Assembly (NCBI RefSeq): GCF_010681825.2
Contig: NZ_CP066776.1
Span: forward strand, 2,480,001 to 2,544,000
Direction: 5' to 3'
Source of the DNA: Sulfuriroseicoccus oceanibius
Lineage (GTDB): Bacteria > Verrucomicrobiota > Verrucomicrobiia > Verrucomicrobiales > SLCJ01
Length of the DNA: 64,000 bases
Shown: positions 16,445-24,701 of the stretch, in pieces
Numbering within the stretch: the first letter of the stretch is position 1
Layout of the letters: the number at the start of each line of letters is the position of its first letter
Notes under the pieces: model-generated
Seen by the model: the letters and a program-made list of their open reading frames with translations, nothing else
Database searches by the model: none
Told to the model about the DNA's origin: nothing
Position numbers and translations under genes: made by a program

Positions 16445-16870
16445 ACGCAAGCCCCCCGCAGGATCCTGCGCCGACACCAGACCGCGCCGGATGTGCATCC
16501 CAACGATCCATTCCTCGCGTTGCGGTTCAACACCTTGCCGTCGGCGCTAACCACAGACAAACGCAAGCCCCCCCACCGCAGGATCCAGACCCGACATCAG
16601 ACCGCGCCGGAGGCGCATCCCAACGATCCATTCCTCGCGTTGCGGCTCAACACCTTGCCATCGGCGCTAACCACCGACCAACGCACGCCCCCCACCGCAG
16701 GATCCAGACCCGACATCAGACCGCGCCGGAGGCGCATCCCAACGATCCATTCCTCGCGTTGCGGTTCAACACCTTGCCGTCGGCGCTAACCACAGACCAA
16801 CGCAAGCCCCCCCACCGCAGGATCCAGACCCGACATCAGACCGCGCCGGAGGCGCATCCCAACACAGCCC
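16445..16870. repeat. tandem repeat, about 120-base unit, 3.6 copies
   Basis: Units begin at 16445, 16561, 16681 and 16800 with ACGCAAGCCCCC- or ACGCACGCCCCC-type starts and contain CGCGCCGGAGGCGCATCCCA and CCATTCCTCGCGTTGCGG. Lengths are 116, 120 and 119 bases, the last copy being partial. An open frame across part of it is an artefact of the 120-base period and breaks at the 119-base unit. The remaining spacer up to 17243 holds short dispersed repeats (for example CCCTGCAAGGGCGGC) and no gene. Confidence 0.85.
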
Positions 16871-17171
16871 TTGGCAACGCCATGGGGATCACCGCCCCGC
16901 CATTCTGAGCCCTGCAAGGGCGGCATAACAATGCGTCAAAGGAGACGGAGGCGTATTAGTGAGCAATCGTCTTCGATCACGCTTCGTCCCCCACGCCAGA
17001 CGCGGACGCCTATCAGCATACCTCTGACGTTCCAATGTGCGGAACGCACATCTCATACAACCTTGGTGTCAGCGAGCCTCAGGCGAGTGCCCCCGTAGGC
17101 ACCCCTGCCTCCCTGTGCCTCACCGCCACGTCACCGAGATCCGCAAAAAACCATCGCAAGGCAGTCGCGAA

Positions 17172-17201
17172 AATCATGTCACTCATGTTAATCCTGTCAA
17201 A
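17172..17201. repeat. solo AATCATG...TGTCAAAA motif
   Basis: AATCATGTCACTCATGTTA then ATCCTGTCAAAA, nearly identical to the right-hand end of the GxxExxY cassette (38756-38784), in the leader of the CTP-dependent kinase gene. Confidence 0.6.
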
Positions 17202-17243
17202 ACCCACCCGCGCCTAAAGCTGGTGCCACAATACGAGTCCACC

Positions 17244-18575
17244 ATGCCCACCGCGATTTTCATCCCACTCGCCCTGCTCACCGTGGGCATCCTGCTCGGC
17301 GTCTCGTCGCTGCTGCTCAAGCTGCACATGGTTTCCGCGGAGATGGCGCGCAAAATCGTCCACATCGGCATGGGCCTGGTTTGCCTGGGCTTTCCATTGC
17401 TGGAAGTATCTACCACAGCGGTGGTTCTGCTCACGTTCATCGCATCCGCAGTGTTGTTACTCATCCGATTGACCAAAGCGAGCAATCCATTTGCCTCCGC
17501 CCTCTTTAGTGTGGACCGCAGTTCCTCCGGTGAGCTGCTCTTTCCGATTGCCGTGGCCTGGGTCTATGCGGCAAGTGCCGGCAACACCGTGCTCTACATC
17601 ATCCCCGTGCTGGTGCTCACCCTCAGCGACGCCGCGGGAGCCTTGGTAGGAACACGTTACGGAGCGGAAAAATACCAATGCTCCAACGGCACGAAATCGG
17701 TCGAGGGGTCGGCTACTTTCTTCCTCGTCACCTTCCTCGCCATTCACATCCCGCTGTTATTGCTCTCCGACACCGGACGCCCCGAATGCCTGCTCATCGC
17801 GTTAGTCATCAGCGGCTTCATCACCGCGGTCGAAGGCATGTCGGGCAAAGGCACGGACAACATCCTGGTCCCCATTGGCACGTACTTCCTGCTCGATCGT
17901 TATCTCCCCATGGGCAGCGCCGAGCTGATCGGCCGTGGGCTGGCGCTCGGTGCGATTTTGCTCATCCTTCTCGCCACCCGCAAAATGACCACGCTCAATG
18001 GCGGCGCCATGTTGGCAGCCTTGCTTTACGGGTTCGGCGCACTCCACTTGGGCGGCGTGGTTCCGCTCGTCTCACTGCTTCTGCTTTTCGCACTTCACGT
18101 CGCCACCAGTGGCAAGCTCAAGAAGGCAGACTACCACAAGCCCACTCGCCACACCTCAAACCAGATCGTCGCGCTGGCGCTGCCCGCACTCGGCTGGCTG
18201 CTCACCGCCCGCTCCGGGGTGATCGCCCCGACCTGGGGACCACTCGGGTTCTGCCTCACCACCGCCTTCCAGGCCGGACTCCTCCACATCGGCATCCTGG
18301 CGCCGGACACCAACCTGAGAAAACCGCCGCTCAGCGTCATCCTCAAATCACTCATCGTGGCGGCACCAATGCTCCATATCGTCGAACCGCTGACCTTCGG
18401 CTCGCTGATGCTATTGGTCGCAGGGGCGGCCTGGGGCTGCGCCGTTCTCTTCCGTGCGTGGCGTTTGCCCATGCAACCGGACGACCCGCTAAACGGCTGG
18501 GTCAAACTCACCCTGGTCGCCACCACCGCCTCCATCGCCGTCTATCTCGTCGCCCAGCTACCCGTAGCGATCTAA
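17244..18575 (+). CDS. dolichol/phytol kinase-like membrane protein
   Basis: A 443-residue protein with about twelve hydrophobic helices. The first half matches the CTP-dependent polyprenol kinase family (SEC59, phytol kinase VTE5): EMARKIVHIGMGL near residue 33, then LSDAAGALVGTRYG (about 127-140) and NGTKSVEGSATFFLV (about 147-161), the nucleotide-binding KSxEGS block. These enzymes phosphorylate a polyprenol or phytol with CTP at the membrane. The second half is a further membrane domain of unknown role. ATG at 17244 starts right before the first membrane helix. In this cluster a prenyl alcohol is the likely substrate; a cytidylyltransferase role is the alternative. Confidence 0.75.
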   Translation: MPTAIFIPLALLTVGILLGVSSLLLKLHMVSAEMARKIVHIGMGLVCLGFPLLEVSTTAVVLLTFIASAVLLLIRLTKASNPFASALFSVDRSSSGELLFPIAVAWVYAASAGNTVLYIIPVLVLTLSDAAGALVGTRYGAEKYQCSNGTKSVEGSATFFLVTFLAIHIPLLLLSDTGRPECLLIALVISGFITAVEGMSGKGTDNILVPIGTYFLLDRYLPMGSAELIGRGLALGAILLILLATRKMTTLNGGAMLAALLYGFGALHLGGVVPLVSLLLLFALHVATSGKLKKADYHKPTRHTSNQIVALALPALGWLLTARSGVIAPTWGPLGFCLTTAFQAGLLHIGILAPDTNLRKPPLSVILKSLIVAAPMLHIVEPLTFGSLMLLVAGAAWGCAVLFRAWRLPMQPDDPLNGWVKLTLVATTASIAVYLVAQLPVAI

Positions 18576-18891
18576 CAGAATTCGAGCCATCTAAGGTTCC
18601 AGAAAAGAAGCGAAAACATTCGGCGTCCGCAGCACGCGCTACCTCCACCATCCCTCGACCTGATACTCTGGCATCCAGACCATCTGCGGTTCCCCAAAAA
18701 ACGAACACACTCGGCGTCCGCAGCACGCTCGTTTCCCGACTACCTCCCCCTCTGCGTCTTCGCGTCTCTGCGTGAGCCCTCATTCCGCCTGATCCATCAC
18801 CGACAAAAATCATGTCCATCACGGGAATCCTGTCTAAAGGTACCCTCGCCCTATCGCTCTCGGCTAAATCGCTCCAATTAGTTCCCCAGCC
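18576..18891. other. repeat-rich spacer without genes
   Basis: Contains two direct copies of CTCGGCGTCCGCAGCACGC-type sequence (near 18620 and 18710), the common CTTCGCGTCTCTGCGTGAG word at 18757-18775, and the AATCATG motif at 18808. I see no gene in it. Confidence 0.6.
18808..18838. repeat. solo AATCATG...GTCTAAA motif
   Basis: AATCATGTCCATCACGGG then AATCCTGTCTAAAG, the fourth solo copy of the motif that bounds the GxxExxY cassette, 54 bases before the GNAT gene. Confidence 0.6.
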
Positions 18892-19842
18892 ATGATCATC
18901 ACCCGCCCATCGCACCCCAACCCATCGCACTCCGCACTTACCGCGTTTCGCACCGGCGCGTCCATCTGGACCTCGTTCGGCGAAGCCGGTGCCGCCCTTT
19001 GGTTCGACTCGCTGCCCGCTCACGATGGTCTGCCGGTGGTCGCTCTGGGCAACGCCATGCTCCCGGACTCGGCACAGTCCCACGAGTTCCTCCAAAACCT
19101 CACCGACTTCGTAGCTGAGGAAATGAAGCGCGACTGCCTGTTGGTCGGACCAATGAATGGCAACACATGGATGCCCCACCGACTCGTCGTTGAGTCCAAT
19201 GGCCGCCCACCCTTCATGATGGAGCCGATGCCGCCGTCGCACTGGCAGGGATTGTTCCGCGCCGCAGGATTCGAGGAACTTTCGCGCTACTCGTCAGGCT
19301 TGATCGACCTCAACTCTGCTGCCGCTTTCGCCACCGACTTCACCAGCGTGCGCGACCGTCTCAAGCAGTCCGACGTTACCATCCGCCCGGTCGATCCATC
19401 CCGGTTCGAAGATGAACTGCACGCCCTTCACGGCCTGTGCCTGACCGCATTCGCCAACAACTTCCTCTACACCGACATCGACGAAGCCACCTTCCTGCAG
19501 CTCTACCTAAAGGCCCGCGCCGTGATCGATCCCGAGTTGGTCCTCATCGCCGAACGCGAGGGCAAACCTGTCGGCTTCGTCTTCACCCTCCCCGACCCGA
19601 GCGCCCCGGACGACCAAGCGACCCTCGTCGTGAAAACGCTCGCCGTCGCACCCGAGCGCGACCTCCGCGGCCTCGGCTCGGTACTCGTCGACGACGTCCA
19701 GCGCCAAGCCAAAGCAAATGGAATGGCACTCGCCATCCACGCCCTCCAACACGAGAACAACCAATCCCTGCGCGTCAGCCAACGCTTCGGCGCCGAGATC
19801 TTCCGCCGATATGCATTGATGGCGAAGAAGATAACGGTCTAG
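18892..19842 (+). CDS. GNAT-family acyltransferase
   Basis: A 316-residue protein. Residues about 165-316 form a GNAT fold: IRPVDPSRFEDELHALH start, VLIAEREGKPVGFVFTLPD strand pair, VVKTLAVAPERDLRGLGSVLVDDV with the acyl-CoA pyrophosphate-binding RxxxGLG, and HALQHENNQSLRVSQRFGAE near the end. The N-terminal 160 residues look like a second, degenerate GNAT-like half, as in proteins fused from two copies. Such enzymes transfer an acyl group from CoA to an amine. It sits 12 bases before the acyl ligase gene, so the ligase probably supplies its acyl donor and the amino group could come from the BtaA-like product. Substrates are inferred. Confidence 0.75.
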   Translation: MIITRPSHPNPSHSALTAFRTGASIWTSFGEAGAALWFDSLPAHDGLPVVALGNAMLPDSAQSHEFLQNLTDFVAEEMKRDCLLVGPMNGNTWMPHRLVVESNGRPPFMMEPMPPSHWQGLFRAAGFEELSRYSSGLIDLNSAAAFATDFTSVRDRLKQSDVTIRPVDPSRFEDELHALHGLCLTAFANNFLYTDIDEATFLQLYLKARAVIDPELVLIAEREGKPVGFVFTLPDPSAPDDQATLVVKTLAVAPERDLRGLGSVLVDDVQRQAKANGMALAIHALQHENNQSLRVSQRFGAEIFRRYALMAKKITV

Positions 19843-19854
19843 GATGACCGCCGC

Positions 19855-21393
19855 ATGAACCTAACGCAGCACCTCACCCGCCACGCCGCGGAGCGACCAG
19901 ACCAAGCGGCGATCATCGATTACGTATCCGGCCGCCCGCGTTCCATCAGCTTCGGCGATCTGGAGCAGCAGGTGAATGGTGGAGCCGAGGCACTGCTGCG
20001 CTCGGGATTGCGCAGTGGCGACCGGGTGGTGGTTTTCCACCCCATCGCCATCGAGCTGTATGTTTTTCTGCTGGCGGCAATGCGCGCCAATCTGGCGGTC
20101 GTGCTGATCGACCCGGCCAATGGACGCGATTTCGTCAACCGCTGCGTCCATCGTGTGATGCCCTCGGCATTCTTCGGATCCGGCAAAGCGCACCTGCTGC
20201 GCATCGGCTGCCCGGCATTGCGTACCATCCGCCGCAACTGGCACAGTTCGGGAGTAGTGCCATTTTCCAAACGCTGGAAACCGAGCCCGTCCAACCAAGC
20301 CCCCACCCTGAACACACCGGGCACGCCCCCGGCCTTGATCACCTTCACCAGTGGAGGCACCGGCGAACCGAAGGCGGCCAGCCGCACCCACGACTTCCTA
20401 TTGGCACAACACCGCGAGCTCTCCACGGCTCTGGAACATGAAGCCGGGGCCGTAGAGCTGGTTACCTTGCCAGTGTTCACCCTGGCCAATCTGGCATCCG
20501 GCATGACTTCGGTGATCGCCAACACCGACCTCCGCCACCCTGGTGCCGCCGATGCAGCCGCCATTGCCAAGCAGTGCGAACGCCACGCGATCACACGCTG
20601 CGTGGCATCCCCCGCGTTCTTCCAACGTCTCATTGCGAGCGACTGCTGGCCCGGATTCCAACACATCCACACCGGCGGGGCTCCAGTCTTCCCGCCTCTG
20701 CTTGACGCGATCGCCGAACGCGGCACCGATGCTTGGGTCGTCTACGGGTCCACCGAGGCCGAACCCATTTCTGACCAACAATGGAGTACGGTTAGCAAAG
20801 CAGACCGCGAACGCATCACGAACGGCTACGGCATTCCGGTCGGCCGCCCATCCGCCGGCACGGAGCTGCGCATCCTCATCGACCAAACAGGCACTCCACT
20901 GATCGACCTCACTCCGGAGGAACTCGACCGCCTCACCCTGGCACCCGGCCATTGCGGTGAAATCATCGTCAGCGGCGACCATGTGCTCTCCGGCTACCTC
21001 GACCGCCACGGCGACGACCTCAACAAAATCCACATCGGCTCGACGACCTGGCACCGCACCGGCGACGCCGGCATCATCGACGAATCCGGCAGACTCTGGC
21101 TACGCGGCCGCTGCAGCGCCCTGCTAGAAGACAAACCCGGCGAGACCGACGTGCTCTACCCATTCCAGATCGAAGCCGCCGCCCACACACTCGCTCCGCA
21201 GATTACCCGCTGCGCAGCCATCGACCACAACAGCCAGCGCCTCCTCATCATCGAAGGCACCATCCCCGAGAACCTCGAGCAACAACTCGCATGGGCCAAG
21301 CTCGACGCCATCCGATCCCGCCCAAAAATCCCCGTCGACAAACGCCACAACGCCAAGATCGATTATCCGAGGTTGGTGGAGGTGTTAGGGTGA
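19855..21393 (+). CDS. AMP-forming acyl ligase (ANL superfamily)
   Basis: A 512-residue adenylating enzyme. Motifs: TFTSGGTGEPKAASRTH at about residue 163 (P-loop), YGSTEAEP near 297, GEIIVSGDHVLSGYLDRHG near 365, HRTGDAG near 402, and a catalytic Lys in NAKIDYPRL near the C-terminus. It joins a carboxylic acid to AMP and then to CoA, a carrier or an amine. The RTH after the P-loop and the compact C-terminal part recall OleC-like and small fatty-acyl ligases, but the substrate cannot be fixed. Last gene of the cluster; 12 bases separate it from the GNAT gene. Confidence 0.85.
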   Translation: MNLTQHLTRHAAERPDQAAIIDYVSGRPRSISFGDLEQQVNGGAEALLRSGLRSGDRVVVFHPIAIELYVFLLAAMRANLAVVLIDPANGRDFVNRCVHRVMPSAFFGSGKAHLLRIGCPALRTIRRNWHSSGVVPFSKRWKPSPSNQAPTLNTPGTPPALITFTSGGTGEPKAASRTHDFLLAQHRELSTALEHEAGAVELVTLPVFTLANLASGMTSVIANTDLRHPGAADAAAIAKQCERHAITRCVASPAFFQRLIASDCWPGFQHIHTGGAPVFPPLLDAIAERGTDAWVVYGSTEAEPISDQQWSTVSKADRERITNGYGIPVGRPSAGTELRILIDQTGTPLIDLTPEELDRLTLAPGHCGEIIVSGDHVLSGYLDRHGDDLNKIHIGSTTWHRTGDAGIIDESGRLWLRGRCSALLEDKPGETDVLYPFQIEAAAHTLAPQITRCAAIDHNSQRLLIIEGTIPENLEQQLAWAKLDAIRSRPKIPVDKRHNAKIDYPRLVEVLG

Positions 21394-22144
21394 GATCGCT
21401 CCCCCTGCCCGACGGAAGAAATGCGGTGCCACCAGCGCTTCGTGAGAGCGTGCGGAGTCGAGTGGATCCGTGCCCCCATTCCCGGGATCATCGAGCGGAC
21501 GGACCTCCGCACTGTTAAGGTTCCTGAAAGGAACCCGGATCAAAGCCCAATGGCTTTAGCCTTGGGAACCCTAGGCACGATCTATTATCCACCCTGCAAG
21601 GGTGGCGGAAAACATAGCTTAACCCACGACTTCCAGCATCCATATCAGGATACGATTCGCATTTCTTCGTCTTCCCCTAGGGATGAATCCCTAGGCTTCG
21701 TTACGAGCTCCCTTCAGGAGCAATTTCCCCGAACATGATCCTCTGCTCTTTGGGATCTTAGAGACTTTGCGTGAGCCTATTGCCGGCTCCGCCTCCGATC
21801 GAAAGCAGTGATTCTCACTGCACTCCCAAACTCGGCATCTCGGATGCGGATCTTCATCTACGAAATCTGCGCAATCTGCGGATCCCCCCCCTCATCTTGC
21901 CCATCTGCGGACTACTCCAAGACTCACACGGCTTAGGGGCGATTGTGATTCTCACTGCACTCCCAAAACTCCGCATCTCGGAGCGGGAATACCCCTGTGA
22001 AATCGGCGTGATCTGCGGACTTCCCTCTGCGTCTCAGCGTCTCTGCGTGAATTCTCCTCCGCCGTGCAGCCAGACTCCGTGGGGATTCGCATTGCCATGG
22101 CGGATTATCTAGGATTTATTAACCATTCCCGCATCACCCTGCCC
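21394..22144. other. long repeat-filled spacer
   Basis: No supportable gene in 750 bases. It has a TGAA-loop hairpin CCTAGGGA-TGAA-TCCCTAGG (21676-21695), CCCTGCAAGGGTGGC near 21593, the hairpin GCAGTG-ATTCT-CACTGC (21806-21822; repeated at 31669-31685), and CTGCGTCTCAGCGTCTCTGC-type words near 22025. It separates the lipid cluster from the tol operon. Confidence 0.65.
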
Positions 22145-23104
22145 ATGACCATTGCATCGCCTATCCTCGCCTCGAACGGATTTCAGTACGCCATTGAGCA
22201 ATCGTCGGTCGCCGGGGTGCTGGTTTGTGTAGCTCTGGGCGTCTTGTCGGTGATCGCCTGGACAGTGATGATCACCAAGTTCATCACCCTGCGCCGAGCA
22301 GAAGAGGAAAACCAAAAGTTCCTCGAAACCTTCCGCACCGCTGGCAGTCCGTTGGAGCCCTTTGAAAAACAAGTCCAACCCAAAGGAGCGCCGCTCTTCA
22401 GCGTTTATGCCGCGGGGTGCCGTGAACTTTGCATCCACCTGCTGGGATCAGCCGAGCGCGACGAGTTGTTTGGCGCGCGCGTACGGAGTGCCGAGCGCAT
22501 CACACCGAGCCAGATGGAAGGCATCCGCACAGCAATGGACCGCGCGGTGGGCGAAATGGCATTGCGTTTGGAATCCCGGATGAACTTCCTGGCCACCGCA
22601 GTCTCGGGCGCACCATTCCTCGGTCTGCTCGGCACGGTTTGGGGCGTGATGGACACATTCTCCGGCATTGCGGATGCTGGTGGCGGGGCCTCGCTGGCTG
22701 AAATGGCGCCGGGCGTGAGTGCCGCGCTGGTAACAACCGTCATCGGCCTGTTGGTCGCGATCCCGGCGATGTTCGGGTACAACTACTTGATCAACCACAT
22801 CAAGTCGATGGTGATGAGCCTCGACCATTATGCCGCCGAACTACAGACCCGGTTTGAGCGTCGCTACGTGGACTACGGGCGCAAGCTCGACTCTGAAATC
22901 GCAGCGATTGCTCCAGATCCGACCGATGTTCCGGTTGCCCAAGTTGCCGCCCGCAGGACAAAATCGCGCAAGACCGCTGCTCCACCGCATCAGCCGTCCA
23001 GCTCCGCATCAGAAACCCCGTCAACGGAGCCGGAGGAGCCCGAGGACGACTTCCTCAACTTGGGTGTAGGCGACGACGATCCAGACGCCCGACACTCCGG
23101 CTAA
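22145..23104 (+). CDS. tolQ: TolQ/ExbB-family proton channel protein
   Basis: A 319-residue inner membrane protein. Three membrane helices are visible: VAGVLVCVALGVLSVIAWTVM near the start, FLATAVSGAPFLGLLGTVWGVM in the middle and ALVTTVIGLLVAIPAMFGYNY, the MotA/TolQ/ExbB pattern with the conserved GLLGTVWG. The C-terminal 60 residues are a charged, low-complexity tail that is longer than usual. It forms the proton channel with TolR and energises TolA. Start chosen at 22145 just before the first helix; ATG at 22097 is also possible. First gene of tolQ-tolR-tolA-tolB-pal. Confidence 0.88.
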   Translation: MTIASPILASNGFQYAIEQSSVAGVLVCVALGVLSVIAWTVMITKFITLRRAEEENQKFLETFRTAGSPLEPFEKQVQPKGAPLFSVYAAGCRELCIHLLGSAERDELFGARVRSAERITPSQMEGIRTAMDRAVGEMALRLESRMNFLATAVSGAPFLGLLGTVWGVMDTFSGIADAGGGASLAEMAPGVSAALVTTVIGLLVAIPAMFGYNYLINHIKSMVMSLDHYAAELQTRFERRYVDYGRKLDSEIAAIAPDPTDVPVAQVAARRTKSRKTAAPPHQPSSSASETPSTEPEEPEDDFLNLGVGDDDPDARHSG

Positions 23105-23149
23105 CGAGACGCCTCTAGGTAAAACCTCCATCAGAACACCCTCTGATTC

Positions 23150-23560
23150 ATGCGCAAACGCACCAGAGAATTCGGTACGCTCAGCGAGCTCAACATCACC
23201 CCGTTGCTCGACTTGGCATTCGTGTTGCTGATCATTTTCATGATCACCGCGCCACTATTGGGCAATAAAGCGGATTTGATCATTCCGACCTCCACCGCCA
23301 ACCGGGAATCCCTGCCACCGGATCGGGTGCATGTGGTGACCTTGGCTCAGGATGGCAGCATCGACGTCAATGGCGACCCGACAAACCGGGAATCGTTGCC
23401 TGACGTGCTCAGCGCGCTGGCTGCCACCGATCCGGGTATTGCCGTCGTGATCCAGGCCGACCACCGGCTCTCGGTTCAACCGGTAGTCGAGGTGATGGAC
23501 GCGCTGGCTGCAGTCAACATCACCAAAGTCGCGCTGGTCACGAAGCCTAGCACGGATTAG
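23150..23560 (+). CDS. tolR: TolR/ExbD-family protein
   Basis: A 136-residue protein: short cytoplasmic N-terminus, one membrane helix (LNITPLLDLAFVLLIIFMIT) carrying the conserved Asp of ExbD/TolR (residue about 22) that takes part in proton movement, then a periplasmic domain ending VDALAAVNITKVALVT-like. Partner of TolQ, 45 bases downstream of it. Confidence 0.9.
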   Translation: MRKRTREFGTLSELNITPLLDLAFVLLIIFMITAPLLGNKADLIIPTSTANRESLPPDRVHVVTLAQDGSIDVNGDPTNRESLPDVLSALAATDPGIAVVIQADHRLSVQPVVEVMDALAAVNITKVALVTKPSTD

Positions 23561-23611
23561 CCCCACCCACCGATGACCCGCAGGCTCGTCGATTGAATCC
23601 CTCCCCGCCCC

Positions 23612-24610
23612 ATGCGCAACAAACCGACCACAGCTCCCCGCCGACGCCCGGAAGGCGATGGCTTCAAGCGCTGGCTGACCATCATTCTGGTGGTGCATTT
23701 ACTGGCACTTGCCGTTGTTTTTGTGCGTCTCAACAGCGGCCAACCGGCGACCGATGACCAACCGGTCACGATCACCAAGCCATTACCTGATCCGGACTCC
23801 CAGATCCGTTTCTTCGAGCTGGCAGCCAACGCAACCCAGCGGCTCCCAAGCCTCCCCAATACACGGGAAAACGGCCACAGTAGCGAGATCGTCCTACCTT
23901 CGGAGCAACAGGTTGCCGAACTCAAACGCCGCCACGAGGAAGAGGTCGAACGCCGACGCCAGGCCGAACAAGCTCTTGAACGGATCCGTCGTGAACGGGA
24001 AACCGCCGAACGAGAACTAGCAGAGCGCAAAGCCCGCGAAGAACGCGAACGAATCGCCGCCCGCAAGCGTGAGGAATTGCGCAAAAAGCAAGAGGCCGAG
24101 CGCCAACGCAAACTCGCCGAAGAACGCAAACGGAAGGCCGAACAAGCTCGCATCGCCAAAGCAAAACGCGACGCCGAGCGCAGGAAAGCGGCTGCGGCCG
24201 CAGCCAAGGCAAGAGCCGACGCGGAAGCCAAGCGCGTCGCCGCAGCCAATGCGAAAAAGCGCGCTGCCTCCAGTGGCTCCGGAGGCGGCAGAGGATCCGG
24301 CAATGGCCACCTGCCCGCTCCGGACATGGGGTGGTATAACAACGAAGTGCTTGGTCCGGCTTTCTACGCGGCTTGGCAACAACCCGCCGGCCCAGAGTTC
24401 ACGGGCAGTAAGTTCTCCGTCACCGCCAAGATTGTCGTGCGCAAGGACGGACGAGTCATCAGCGCCGAAATCACCCGCCCATCCGGGAACCCAACCGTGG
24501 ACGCCAGCGTCCGGCGCGCGCTCGACCACGTCAAACAACTCGCGCCGCTACCACGAGGGTACCGCAGCAGCAGTTATACCGAATCACTGACATTCGCCCT
24601 CGACTCGTGA
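23612..24610 (+). CDS. tolA: TolA-like energy transducer with TonB C-terminal domain
   Basis: A 332-residue protein built like TolA: cytoplasmic start, one membrane helix (WLTIILVVHLLALAVVFV, about residues 19-36), a long Glu/Arg/Lys/Ala-rich helical rod (about 100-215, EREREREA-type coiled coil) and a C-terminal TonB/TolA domain (about 245-332) with FSVTAKIVVRKDGRVISAEI and PSGNPTVDASVRRAL. It links the inner membrane motor to Pal and TolB across the periplasm during division. A Gly/Ser linker (SSGSGGGRGSGNG) separates rod and domain. Confidence 0.85.
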   Translation: MRNKPTTAPRRRPEGDGFKRWLTIILVVHLLALAVVFVRLNSGQPATDDQPVTITKPLPDPDSQIRFFELAANATQRLPSLPNTRENGHSSEIVLPSEQQVAELKRRHEEEVERRRQAEQALERIRRERETAERELAERKAREERERIAARKREELRKKQEAERQRKLAEERKRKAEQARIAKAKRDAERRKAAAAAAKARADAEAKRVAAANAKKRAASSGSGGGRGSGNGHLPAPDMGWYNNEVLGPAFYAAWQQPAGPEFTGSKFSVTAKIVVRKDGRVISAEITRPSGNPTVDASVRRALDHVKQLAPLPRGYRSSSYTESLTFALDS

Positions 24611-24701
24611 CCCACAATTTCTGAATGATGTCTGTGGTCCGCGCACGTAGTGGGCCCATCTACCAATTTCTGATATCAACTGCTGTCCCCATTTCAGATC
24701 C

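Noticed and set aside
16427-16789. A 120-residue frame with repeated protein units
   Set aside because: It follows from the 120-base tandem repeat; the 119-base unit shifts the frame and the protein repeat ends.
16445-16870. Possible CRISPR array
   Set aside because: The whole 120-base unit repeats, not short repeats with unique spacers, and no cas gene is near. The 13-base repeats at 8718 have no spacers either.
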